Position numbers and translations under genes: made by a program. From Zantedeschia hybrid cultivar (taxonomy: Eukaryota > Streptophyta > Magnoliopsida > Alismatales > Araceae): a stretch of DNA of 64,000 bases. The notes below the pieces were generated by a model. It saw only the letters and a program-made list of their open reading frames with translations, had not been told where the DNA came from and did no database searches. This document shows, one piece after another, positions 34,901 to 46,744 of this stretch; positions within the stretch are counted from its first letter, which is position 1; each line of letters opens with the position of its first letter. The stretch covers positions 51,746,501 to 51,810,500 of the forward strand of contig JARZZO010000006.1 of NCBI GenBank assembly GCA_030544215.1, in the 5' to 3' direction.

Positions 34901-35508
34901 GGACCACGTGCCACATCTGATGTCCGTCCACAACTCAACATGGAACTAGCAGTCCTGCGACAAGAAGAACCCCTAGGAACGAATCTCCCAGGCTGAGAAG
35001 CAGTAGGCACTGATCCACCTGATGATCCTATACCTCTTCGCCGATCCTCATCTTCTCTATTTGTCCGCAAACTGGCACGAACAGCTCTAGTGTACTCTAC
35101 ATCAGGGTCATCTGGATCCTCCTCATCCTCCTCCTCCTCATCATCATCATCATCTAAATTGATCGGGCGCGAAACAGGTAGACTGTAATCCCTTCGTCTC
35201 TGGCGCCCAAATATCTCATCTTGCAAATCCATGTGTTGTTGAGATGATAAATCTTTGTATGCCTTTTTACCCATTATATAAGTCCTCATTTCCTTCTTCA
35301 AGTCCAGCGGGACTGACTCACATCTACTGACGTCTCCTGATATGCCAGCAGGATGATTTTTTAGGCGATAGACGCCACCACCCATCTCTTTTCCACACCA
35401 GTTGCATTTGACCCTCCTCATAACACTGCCCACTAGTGTGCAATACTGTCAACCAGGATCAGTACCATGCTACTTCACATCCTGTTCATGAAGTCATTGC
35501 TCTGTCAT
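31950..35508 (-). pseudogene. hAT transposase of copy 3, broken
   Basis: The start ATG at 35508 is followed after four codons by a TGA, and another stop comes a few codons later. The BED finger is intact (VKCNWCGKEMGGG). Long readable stretches cover the linker to DUF659 (35433-34600) and the catalytic region (MCDGWTGTIRRS, IVTDNEASY, VSCVAHSIDLMM). It shares the 1-base deletion of copy 2 in VWVNTSK (about 34630). The dimerisation exon lies around 33290-32630, with the stop at 31950. Inactive. Confidence 0.86.
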
Positions 35509-35539
35509 ATTCCTGCATGACATAAAAACAAAAAAATAC

Positions 35540-36060
35540 AATCAGGTTCTAATAAGTTCAATTGAGTGGTTGGCACACTCAATTGAACCTTAATTATACT
35601 AATCATACAAAAGCCCCAATTTTTAACCCCAAATTAGGACTTATTTTAACTAATTAACGCTAATAACATGCAATTAATGCAAAAAAATGCACATTTATGT
35701 TCTAATAAGTTCAATTGAGTGGTTGGCACACTTAATTGAACCTTAATTACACTAATCATACAAAAGCCCCAATTTTTAACCCCTAATTATGGCTTATTTT
35801 AACTAATTAACGCTAATAACATGCAATTAATGCAAAAAAATGCACATTTATGTTTTAATAAGTTCAATTGAGTGGTTGGCACACTCAATTGAACCGTAAT
35901 TACACCAATCATACAAAAGCCCCAATTTTTAATTCCTAATTATGGTTAATTTTAATTAATTTACGCTAATAACATGCAATTCATGTAAAAAAATACACAT
36001 TTATGTTTTAATAAGTTCAATTGAGGGGTTGGCACACTCAATTGAACCTTAATTACACTA
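35540..36060 (-). repeat. 153-bp hairpin repeats of hAT copy 3
   Basis: Four hairpins start at 35557, 35710, 35863 and 36016, exact 153-bp spacing, with the loop GTTGGCA on the plus strand. The stems carry one mismatch in the second and fourth units. Confidence 0.92.
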
Positions 36061-36763
36061 ATTATACAAAAGTCTCAATTTTTAACCACTAATTAGGGTT
36101 AATTTTGATAATTTTGTCTAATTAACATGCTAAATTTTTTTTAACCTAAATATTAATACATCTACACAATATACATAATCATACATGATTTCTAATTTTT
36201 TAAGAATTTAAAAAAAATAGATCGAAATATACCTAAACTCGGATCGGGATGCGAAAAGAAAATCTGACGTCGACGGCGGCGGTGACGGCGACAACAACGG
36301 CGACGACGACTCCCCGACGGTCGGCCGACGATGACGGGATGAAAACCCCCTCCTTTCGGTCGAAATCTCAAAGAAAAAGAGAGAGAAAGAGAGAGAGAGA
36401 AAGGAGAGAGAAGAAGATGGCCGGCGGCGGACCGCTAGGGGGCCGGCGGCGAGTGGTGTTAGTGGCCGGGGGAGGGGGAGGGGCTGGGGGAAGGGGGGAA
36501 GGGTGGGCGCCAGCAGCAGAAACACTGCTGGCGCCTTGCTCCCGATCCCCCCTTAAGGGGGAATCCGAGAGCGCCCAAACCGGACCAAATCAGGTCCGAA
36601 CCGGTCGATCTGGCAGGTCCAGCCCCGTTTTGGTCCAGTTCGGACCGATTTCCACCGGTTTTTTTTTTTAAATCGGTGGGGGTAACAGTAAATTCCCCCT
36701 CAAATCGAATTGGGACCCGCCGATTCCGATTAGAATCGGAATCGGCCGATTCCGCAATCCATG

Positions 36764-37330
36764 CATCACGAGCTCAGCGCATACACTGCACAATCACTTT
36801 TGGAACATTTTATTCTTTGCCTTTTCTGTCTACCCTCAAAACCAAGTATGTACAAGTATATATAGAGGACTCCATAGAGTGCCCTAGATAACAAAAAGAC
36901 AAGAATGTCCCTGCATCTCAAAATGAGAAAAAAAAAACATGCAGGAATTAGCAGAAAAATAGAAACATTAAAACAGGCCTTAAATGGGCCGAATACATGT
37001 CCAAAAAATGACCAAAAGATGGTAAAATGTAACTCAGTCCAAAAATGTGTCCTTACCAAGCCAAAGTGAAGCTGGAGTCGAGGTTGATGTCCTCTGACGC
37101 AGTACATGTGAGACGGGTCCAATCAAGTACGGGTTCTGATGTCCTCACCAATCCTCCCGGTCTGGGAGGAACTCGACCCCACCGAGTGAGAGCACGCCCG
37201 CTCAGGTACCACTCCAAAAGGTCCAGGTCGATCTACTGAAGCTCTTCGAATGTGACCTATATGTCCTCGATCGTCAGCCATCCTCTCTTACAGACTAGGT
37301 AGCACTAGTAGGCCCCATCTCTGGATAACA
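36764..37330 (-). mobile_element. Possible 3' end or LTR remnant of the gypsy element
   Basis: Non-coding sequence between hAT copy 3 and the integrase C-terminus of the gypsy element. A TATATATA motif (minus strand, about 36858-36865) and the position downstream of pol suggest a truncated 3' LTR. No second copy is available to prove it. Confidence 0.35.
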
Positions 37331-37439
37331 ACATGCTTGTCCAATATATGGTCAATGTACTCTCGCTGTGTTGGAACATAGGTTGTAGGTGGACGCTCAT
37401 GGGTGGGATTACTCTCAAAGGGAGAAAAAGGCCCAAATT

Positions 37440-39727
37440 GTTCACTAGGTATCACTACCGGACCCAGGTAGGCGCTACCAAATCTGAGACGTTGAAAGTG
37501 GTCCTGATGCCGTAGTCCGGGGAAGATCCATCACATACGCATTCGGTCCTACCCGTTCCAACATTTTGAACGGACCGACTCCTCGAGCTTACAGCTTCTT
37601 TACGGCTCCGGATGGGAACCGTTCAAGTCTGACCCAGATAATGACATAATCACCCTCCTAGAATTCAAACAGTAACGTTCGCTAGTGCTCTCGATACGAT
37701 GATGGATGTTATCATACAGATTCCTGATGCGATGAACAAGGGACTCAGCTGACTCTAAAGTATGGAACTAATGGGTAGTAGGACTAGGTCTACAGGTCCT
37801 CTAGGTCTATAGCTAGAAACAATATCGAATGAACACATGCCAGTAGACTTATTGACAGAATTATTGTATGCAAACTCTGCGTGCCACAAGTCCTGATCCC
37901 AGCAACGAACATACTCTCCAACAAGTCCGCAAAAGATCACCCAAACTCCTATTGACTACCCCAATCTGACCATTAGTCTAGGGGTGATAGGCAGTGAAAA
38001 ATTTAAGTTTGGTTCCCATCAGATGCCAAAGGATCTTCCAAAAATAGCTAAAAAATCAAACATCCATGTCTGAGACAATGGTCTTAGGTAGCCCATGCAA
38101 TCGAACCACACACTCAAAGAAGTAATGGGCCACTCTAGACAAATCAGAAGTCTTCAATCAGATAACAAAATGTGTCATTTTGGAAAACCGATTGACAACA
38201 ACTAAGAATCGTGCCTTCGAACTATACGCGGCAGGCCTAAAGACAAAATCCATGCTAACATCCTGCCACGGACGATCAAGCACGAGAAGTGGGAAGTACA
38301 TACCAGTATTTTGCTTCCTCTGCTTTGTCATAACACATGTACGACACTGAGCCAGGATACGAGCAACATCGTGCTTCAAGCTCGGCCAGAAGAACTGGTA
38401 CTCAACAAGATCAATGTTCTTGTTTCGGCCGAAGTGACCGGTTAGACCACCCGCGTGAACCTCCCGGATCAGAAAATCATGGACCGAAGTCCGCGAGAGG
38501 TACAATATCGACCTACGAAAAAGGTAACCCTCCTGAAGGATGTAATCACAGTATTCTCTAAAGGGTCCAACCTGAAGGGTAGCATAAATCCGGCCGAAAT
38601 CAGGACAACCGGGGTACTCGTCTTAGAGTCTCTTGAATTCTGTGACTTCAGCACTGACAACTAATGGAAGGGAAGATCGACGGCTCAACGCATCAGCCAC
38701 GCAATTCTCTACACCCGCCTTGTGATAAAGAACAAACGTGTAAGCCTGAAGAAACTCAACCCATCGGTTATACCTCGGATTAAGCTTCTTTTGGACGTAG
38801 AGAAATCTAAGGGCTTCATGATCCGAGTACAGTACAAACTCCTGTAGCAATAGATAATGTCTCTAATATCTTAAGACCTAAACAACCGCATAAAACCCCT
38901 TATTATAGATAGAGTACTGCAGCTTAGTATCGTTCAATTTCTCGCTAAAGAATGTGATAGGATAGACCTCCTGACTCAAGACTCTACCTATGCTGACACC
39001 GGAAGCATCGCATGAGACCTTAAACACCTTCGAAAAATCAGGCAATCGAAGAACATGTACCTAGGTCATGCGCTGTTTGATGTCTCGAAAGGCCGAACAT
39101 GCGACCTTCGACTAAGAAAAGACTTCCTTCCGAATGCAATCAGTGATCGAAGCCATAACTGAGCTAAACCCCGGGATAAAACGACCGTAGAAGGTCGCCA
39201 AGCCATGAAAACTATGCTGCACATCATAAATGCTCTGCGGCTCAGGCCACTACACTATTACTCTTACCTACTCTAGGTCGGCAGAGATACCCTCAGATGA
39301 CACAATGAACTCTTTCAGGAAGGAACACTTCTTGATGTTTCCAAATAAGCTCTCGTGGCGAAGGACGAGGAACACCTGATGCAGGTGCTCTATATTATCC
39401 TCCACAGTATGGTTGTAGACGAGAATGTCAGCAAAGTACACGCCCAGAAATGTGCCAATAAAGGGTCGAAGTACCCGAGTCATGAGCCACATAAAACTAC
39501 TAGGGACATTGGACAGCCCGAAAGGCATGGCCAACCACTTGAATAACTCGTCCTTCGTCTTGAACGCCGTTTTTCGTTCATCTCCAGGCCAAATCTGGAC
39601 ATAGTGATAGCCACTCCTCAAGTCAATCTTTGAGAACACAGTAGCTCCCACTATCATGTCAAGCATGTTGTCTAAGTGGGAAATGGGAAAACGGCATTTG
39701 ATTATGATGCGGTTGATGGCACGGTTA
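37440..39727 (-). pseudogene. Ty3/gypsy pol (RT, RNase H, integrase), broken
   Basis: On the minus strand, reverse transcriptase lies at 39727-39268 (NRAINRI, FSKIDLRSGYHYVQI, MPFGLSNVPSSFM). The catalytic box reads VYFADI, with Ala in place of the first Asp of FDD. RNase H lies near 38850-38620 (YSDHEALRFL, ENCVADALSRR). The integrase zinc-binding and core region lies at 38505-37755 (GHFGRNKN, CRTCVMTKQRKQ, VSMDFVF, WHAEFAYNNSVN). The C-terminal strand with GPFKMLERVGPNAYVMDLP is near 37600-37500. Multiple stops and shifts are present. The 5' part, with gag, protease and 5' LTR, is absent; the frame runs straight into a LINE fragment at about 39730. Confidence 0.85.
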
Positions 39728-39729
39728 AA

Positions 39730-39993
39730 ATCCTCCAAGAAGACGGAGAGTGCGATGAGGATGTTAGCCATAGGATTAAAGCAGGATGGGTGAAGTGGAG
39801 ACTCGCCACGACAATTTTGTGTGACCGCAAGATCCCAACAAAGCTGAAAGAAAAATTATATCGTACGGCGATAAAACCTGTAATGTTATATGGTAGCGAG
39901 TGTTGGGCGATGAAGGGGCAACATGTCTCCAAGATGAGTGTTTGCCGAGATGAGAATGTTAAGGTGGATATGCGGGCATACTGGGCTAGATAA
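39730..39993 (+). mobile_element. RTE-type LINE fragment (C-terminus of RT protein)
   Basis: The plus strand reads QEDGECDEDVSHRIKAGW, DRKIPTKLKEKLYRTAIKP and MLYGSECWAMK, the familiar C-terminal segment of plant RTE LINE proteins. It is truncated at both ends, joins the gypsy RT on the left without a gap and the hAT relative on the right. Confidence 0.75.
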
Positions 39994-42900
39994 AACGTAC
40001 ATTATATTGAATGAATATATGGCTAACATACTCAGCCCATGACATATAGCTCTGGTAGTATTGTTCATATTGCATCACATACCGGCTATAGTCATCCGTA
40101 TTGGTATAATGACTGACAATTGTGGATATTCTAGACAACCCCCTGAATAGTCGGATGTATCAGAATGTTGAGGAGGGTAAACTACATATCCAGTAGGCTG
40201 ACTATACCCTTCGTATGGAGAATATGATGATGCATCTAATAGTTGCTCTTAATATTCCTCTGCACACTGAGGAGCTTTACCTTTGTCCTTCCTCCTTGAT
40301 CTGCTGAATGTTTGAATGGAAGATTCTTCACGTCCTGCTCTGCTACCATGATGTTCATCTTGAGTAGCATGTGTGTATTCTTCTTCTCCAGTGAATTGAA
40401 TTGGTGGAGTTGGGGTTGAGGCACTGGTAGCATCTCCGCCATCCTCAGAACTGTCGGAGCTCGTCTTTGATGTCGAGTCAATTGAGGTTTGATATTGGAC
40501 CTCATCACTTGGTTCTGGCGTTTCATCCTCTTCCTCGATGGTCTCCAGATCAGCAATCTGAATTCCAGTACCACTCTTCTTTTTACTTGGTGCTTGTTTT
40601 TTGCTCTTCTTCTGACGTTTTGGAGGAGGAGATTGAAAATCAGTAAGTAATGGAACATTATCTAACTCACCTTCCGCCCATTCCGGATCATTTGGGTTGA
40701 ATTCAGGCTCATTTGAGGTGCTTGCATCAACCCATGCATTTAGTGGATGTTGCTCCTCGAACAGCTCATCCAAGTCTATGGATTCTTCTGCATGTGTCGT
40801 CTCCGTGGCTTGTCCGAAAATTCTCTCTTTCTCCTGCCTTTGAAGGTTCCTTATGAACACCAGATTTTTTAGCTTCAACTTCATGTTATAATGACAAAAT
40901 ACTAGCTTCTCTAGACGGCTCGACTTCAATCTATTCCTTTGCTTGGTGTGAATCAAGCCAAAGGTGCTCCAGTTTCTCTCACAACCTGATGAAGAGGTTG
41001 TTTGACTTAAGATCGGAATTGCAACATAGGCTAGATCTTCATACCCATATGTTTTTCCATGATCTAGCCACCAGTCAGCTGTAAATAGAAAATTGGCCAT
41101 GTCAACAATGTGCAAGCTATAATTAAAAATTAAGTAGAACATTTAGTTAATAATTTTCAAACCTGGGCTCAAAATTTTGGCAGCTCTTTGAGCAATACTT
41201 GTCCCAAAGTGGTATAACATCATTCTGTAATCATGCATTTGCTTGCATGCCATTATTGCTCTGTCCTCATCTGCAAGCATGCGCTTAATAACAGACTTAA
41301 CCCCCATCAACACTTCCGAGCAACTATTATAGCTATCCTTCTTCCCATCAGTTCTAAACATGTACTGAGGGTTGAAAAAATAACCTAAATAAACAAGTCG
41401 AAGTTAGTTATTACTTAAGATAAATGTGTATACAAATAATACATATAGGAAGTTAGTAGCTTACCAAGTGCATGAAGATCGTTATGTAAAGTGTGTTCCC
41501 AACGTCTGTCTATTATGTCCCACCACTTCACAAAGGTTGTTAGGTTGTTCAGTTGAATGAGCTCCTTAGCTCTGTCCATAACTTCATATAAATATCCCAT
41601 ATCCGATCTTCTTTCTCCATCACAAGATCGCAAGACACGGACAAGCGGTTCTACAATATTTAACACCGCTTGCACCCCCCTCCAAAAGAGTCTAGACTGA
41701 ATTAGATCAGCCACTTTCGTACCTTTCTCTCTGACCTTAGTTAGTACATGCCGCAATATGTAATTCTCTCAATCTTCCGATGCCACCATCCTAATCAAGT
41801 TGTTCTTTTGTTGACTTAAACTATCTAGAGAGATATATTGAGATGCAAACCCGGTGGCTACTGGATGAAGCAACTCTCTTCCATGAGTATGTGTGCGCAT
41901 GATATCCAGAATGTTGTTGTGGTTGTAGATAAATGTGGTGATAAATCGACCACTCTTGACCACTCCATCTACCATCGGATTAGAGCAAATGTCTTCCAAC
42001 ATCAAGTTAATACAATGAGCAGAACAGGGAACCCAGTATAGATGTTCTCTCTTCTGCATCAACATTTGTCCAGCTAACTTGAACGCCGCTGCATTGTCCG
42101 TAACCACTTGGACAATCCTTTTTTCGCCCACTTCTTCCACCATTTGATCCATTAATTCATATAGGTACTAGGCATTCTTTATTTTTTCAGATGCATCAAT
42201 GGACTTCCAAAATACAGTTCCGGCTTTGCAGTAAATTAAGAAGTTGATCATACTTCTTCTTGTTATCCCTGTAAAGTTTCAAACGTGATAAGAAATCAGA
42301 AAGAGACCCATTCTGATTAAGAAAAAATGAAGATAAGATAAGAAACTGAAGATAAGATTTATGTACCTGTCCATCCATCGCACATTAAAGTGCATCCATA
42401 CTCATCCCAGATCCTTTCAAATGATTTAATATATGTTCGGATGTCATCAACTTCCATATCCAAGTACTTGTTGTACATCTCATATGGAGAAGGTCCCTCA
42501 ACCCCTTTGCCAACTTCTTGTATGGTCTCGATCATGGACTCATAATATGGCCCATTGGCAGCATTAGCAGGGATACTGTTATAGAAAAACCACCTAGATG
42601 TAACTCTCCCTATCTTCTCCTTACAAAGTTTTAAGTTCTTGAATGCAACACTAATAGAAAGTTGTTTATCCCTCTTCTTGGTGAGCAAGGGATCTATTGG
42701 ACCTACTCTAAGATCTCCAGCTCTAATAAACTCCTGAGGCAGCTCCTCGCATACATTAGCGCTCATGCCGGCGCTAGTGCTCTCTTGTGCAGAAGGTGTG
42801 GAGCCACTTCCTTGTCCTCCATATCTTCCAATTTGCCGAAGTAAGTCATCATCTGCAAAGGACCGCCGGCTTGCTTCCATTGCACGTCGCAATTCAACTT

Positions 42901-43807
42901 TAAATGTAAAAGAAAAAAAAATTAATCTACTATAACTATTTGTCTGAAAACGTTAAATGAAGAATATGAAAATAAGTTAAATAAAAAACTTACTTGTATC
43001 CCAATCATCAACATTTATAGGTTGATTACTTCCACCAAGCCGGACTCCAGCATCAGACCTTCGCGCTGGTTCAGACAATTCCTCTCGAATTTCCTGTCTT
43101 TCTTCTGGCAGTACATGCTTTGCTTGATTCATTCTCCTTCGTATAAGCTCGAAATTGGATCCTAACCTCTGAAGGAACTCGAGCACATGCTGCAACTTCA
43201 CCTTTTATTCCAGCAAGATGTTGTTTGAATCGGTAGACCCCGCCAGAGACGACCCGGTTGCAATATTTGCATTGTACTTTTCTTTGGCCCATGTCCACCG
43301 GTGTGCAATGACCCCAAGCAGGATCAGCGCTAAGAGGATTCCCAGATGACCGCTCAGCAGCACATTGAGATGCCATTCCTTCACAGCACAAGAAGATGAG
43401 AGATCGCGGAGCTTATAGTAGACTAGAAGTGACCTCGTGGGAGAGATGGAGAGAGAATTCTATGATCGAGAGAGTAGGAGAGAGAGCAAGAATGTTAGGA
43501 GGCTCAAAGGAAATTTGTGGAGCCTTAGGAGGGCCTTGGGGGGGTTTAAATAGACCCCCAAGGCCCAAACTAGCCGTTGCTGGCCGTTTGGGAACGGCCA
43601 GCAACGGCTAGGTTGACCCCCAACGGCTAGTCAAACTAGCCGTTGGGGGCCGGGTCGGGCCGATCCGAGCCGACCCGGCCCGATCCGGCTCGGATCGGGC
43701 GATCCGAATCCTGGACTCGGCCAGGTTACTCGGGATCGGCACGATCGGCCCAAAATCGGTCCGAGTCGGCCGATCCGTGCCGATCCGAGCCGAGTTTTAA
43801 AACCTTG
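39994..43807 (-). mobile_element. hAT element copy 4, a second subfamily
   Basis: The minus-strand element begins at 43807 with CAAGGTTTTAAAACTCGG, followed by about 150 bases of CG-rich palindromic motifs (GATCCGAGCCGA) and a TATTTAAA box at 43545-43552. The BED, DUF659 and dimerisation exons follow. The left (3') boundary is not clear and the end may be missing. It abuts the coding sequence of hAT copy 5 exactly at the codons for GCTIMCDGW. Confidence 0.75.
40249..43376 (-). pseudogene. hAT transposase of copy 4, broken
   Basis: ATG at 43376 (MASQCAAERSSG). The BED zinc finger is VQCKYCNRVVSGGVYRFKQH. A frameshift near 43160 is followed by RMNQAKHVLPEERQEI. A donor at GTAAGT (about 42992) and an exon from about 42900 to 42366 follow, ending MCDGWTGT before GTACAT. 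The next exon runs ITRRSMINFL to HALG, with a TAG replacing one codon before YLYELM and a second stop after MVASED. Two more exons hold FRTDGKKDSYN and the dimerisation region (ADWWLDHGK, SGCERNWSTFGLIH). The tail is Ser/Thr-rich and ends at 40249. The intron positions equal those of copies 1-3, so the gene structure is shared. Confidence 0.83.
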
Positions 43808-46439
43808 GATGCACAATTATGTGCGATGGTTGGACTGGTACTACGAAGAAGTCCATGATTAATTTTCTTGTTTATTGTACAGAAGGGACAGTTTTTATGA
43901 AATCTGTTGATACATTAAACTATTCAAAGAACGCAAAATATTTATTTGGTTTGATAGATCAGATGGTGCAGGAAATTGGAGAGAAAAATGTTGTGCAGGT
44001 GGTTACCGATAATGAACCAAGTTATAAAGCTGCAGGAAAGAAGTTAATGGACAAGCGCAAACACCTTTATTGGGTCCTATGTGCAGCTTATAGTCTGGAG
44101 TTGATGCTTGAAGACATTGGTAAGGATCCGACTGTCAGCAAGACAGTAAAGAGAGCCCAAAGAATTACCCAATTTATTTATGGTCATCCTAGGATCTTGA
44201 ACATGTTCAGAGAAAAAACATCTGGAGGTCGAGATCTCATCCGTGCGGGGCCTACACGATTTACATCTAATTTTATTTCTTTAGAATCTTTGTACAAATT
44301 CAAGAATGAGATCAAGGATTTTATATTTAATAAGGAGTTCTTGGAGTATATGCGGACCATCTCCAATGAATTTCAAATCTGAAAATTTGGAAGTGAGAAA
44401 AATCATAGAGAATAAAAAATTTTGGAGTAATATGGAGACTTATCTGAAGTTGGTGGAACCTCTCATACAGGTGTTAAAATTGGTGGATGGAGATGATAAG
44501 AATTACATGGGATATTTGTATGAGGCAATTGACATTGCTAAGGTGCACATCAAGAACGCATTTCTCAATACTTATATGAAGTGGTGGGACCTTATTGATG
44601 TCAGATGGGAAAGCACATTACACCACGACTTGCATGCAGCTGGTAAGTGCAGTCTTATACTGTTACATGAGACATTATTTATTAAATTGACATTACTAAT
44701 TATCCACCTAAATGCAGGTTATTTTTTAAATCCTCAAGTAATGTACAGTCAACAAGTGCACATTGATGGAGAGGTGATCCAAGGCACACCAAATGTGATT
44801 GCACGTTTGTCGAGGACAGTAGAAGATAAAATTGAGGCAGAGAGACAGGTATACTTAGTAAAGATCTGACTTTAAGATTTATCTAATTACTTGTAATTTG
44901 AAGAGCCTATGAATTCTATTAATTGTTAACTCCATCTTTGTAGATGGAAGCTTATAAGCTAAGGCTAGAAATATATAATGAAGACTCTGTGCAAATTGCC
45001 GTAGAGAAAGTGAGCCCAGATATACTTAGTCATTGCATTGTTGTCATATATGCATAAGAAACCGGAACATACATTGATTAATTTTTTGGTTTCTTTTAAT
45101 GATGGCACAGCTGAGTGGTGGATAATAGTGTATAACAGAGATAGGTGTTATAATCCATTGGCTTCCGTTGCAGTGAGAGTTTTGAGTCAGACGACATCGG
45201 CAAGCCAATGTAAAAGAAACTGGAGCACGTTCAACCTTATACACTCAAAAATTCGTAACCGGTTAAAGGCTGATCGATTAGACAAATTGGTGTACTGTCA
45301 TTACAATACGAGATTGAGGATCAAAAACATCCGGTTGAGACAACAAATAAGGGAGAAACGAGCTGCAGGGCACGCAGAAGATGTTGTTGGCCAAATTGAT
45401 GTGGAAGAGTTATTTGATGATGATAATCCCTTGCATACTTGGGTTTAGATACGAGCAACTGTCGATGAGCCAGTTTTTTATCATGATGATACAGAATGGG
45501 CAGAAGGCATACTAGATGGAGTTGTTGCTAGAGATCCAGAGTTAAGAACCTCAAAAAGGCAAAAAGAAAATTCACCTCCTCTTTCACATGAGCATCAGAG
45601 TCAGACTGAGCATGTGCCTTTATTTGCACCTGATATTGAGCTTGAGCCTGCTAGACACTCAGAATCAGATAGTAAGCCAGTCACTCTTAGAATGGTTGGG
45701 CCACCATCATTCTTGAGGAGTACATCTACATTTGAGAGGACTAATCTAGTTGCAAGAGACGATCCTGCCATTAATGAGCTGAAGCAAATTTTTGTGAAGC
45801 ATACACCACGAGGAAAAGGATTATTGAATCGATGGAACTTGCAAAAGGATCTAGAAAGAAAAGAAAGCCAGCAAAAACAGGCATCACAAAAGAAAAAATC
45901 AAGTAATGTCAAAAGAAAGTTAATTGTTGATTATGATCAAAATGATGATGATGGGACACAATCTCCTAGTGATGATGCTGGTGCAGCTGCAGGTGCTACT
46001 ACCGGGGGGCAGAATGTATGCACCTTCTTTCTCCTTACATATTGACACAAGAAGAGGACAACATGAAAGTCAAGGATATTATGATTCACAAAGTCAATAT
46101 GGACAGCAGTCAGGTTATGGAGGTGGCCAATAAGAAGTAGGTATGTATAACTGGGGAGATCGAGTAGAGTATGAAGGCTTTCAATTCCATCCACCCAGTA
46201 GCAGTTATGGGTCAGGGTCTTCTTCTTATCCTCATGCTACTTCTTTGCATCATGATTCTGGAATTTCATCAAGTCAACAAGCATATACTCCAAGAGGGAT
46301 TCAAAGAGGGATGCACGACTTGGCTGCATCATTGTTTAGTTATGGTGAATATAGGGAACATATGCAACCTTATTATGGATACTAACAACATCAACTAGAT
46401 GATGAATCAGAAGGATCTACGGGTTATTATCCATATTAG
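43808..46439 (+). pseudogene. hAT transposase of copy 5, partial and broken
   Basis: Begins inside CTIMCDGWTGTTKKS (first catalytic Asp at about 43825). VTDNEPSYKAAGKK holds the second Asp. A frameshift lies near 44370. Exon 1 ends ...DLHAA before GTAAGTGC at 44643. Exon 2 (44718-44848) reads YFLNPQVMYSQQ. Exon 3 starts at 44944. The last exon starts at 45111 (EWWIIVYNRDR) and has SQCKRNWSTFNLIHSKIRNRL, an acidic-poor tail, a TAG at about 45447 and a TAA at 46383 before the expected end at 46439. Inactive. Confidence 0.83.
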
Positions 46440-46740
46440 TATACTCGCTTATGTTTTTCATAGATAAGGATCGTTTGATTTCGTTAACATTTATTATTTG
46501 TAAATATTTAGTACATTAGCATAATATTTTTCATATTTAATCTGTATGAAAATAGTCATTTTGTATGTATTATGTGTACTTCTTTGTCTTAACCCACTTT
46601 TGTCACACCCAACACATAGCTAATTAATTGTTTACATTTTTTCTGATTTTATCTTATTTTTTCCTTATTTTTTCTGATTTTTTCTGATTTTTTTCCTTTT
46701 TTTCTGATTTTTTTAGGTCCCTTTAAACCCGTACCGGTAC
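43808..46740 (+). mobile_element. hAT element copy 5, 5'-truncated
   Basis: A third hAT lineage on the plus strand. Everything upstream of the first catalytic motif is missing, because copy 4 starts immediately left of it. At its 3' end it has TTTTTTCTGA-type units (about 46637-46710), as in copies 1-3. The right terminus is not resolved and merges with the L1 fragment near 46740. Confidence 0.78.
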
Positions 46741-46744
46741 CGGT

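Larger units (their letters stand above)
31599..36763 (-). mobile_element. hAT DNA transposon copy 3, inverted
   Basis: 5165-bp copy on the minus strand with both ends: CAAGAAATTCTTGG at 31599 and ...CCGCAATCCATG at 36763. The flanks do not match (TGACTGAA left, CATCACGA right), so no target duplication exists, and the sequence beyond is a different retrotransposon. A deletion or exchange after insertion is likely. With copy 2 it forms a 10.6 kb inverted pair around 460 bp of LTR. Confidence 0.85.
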
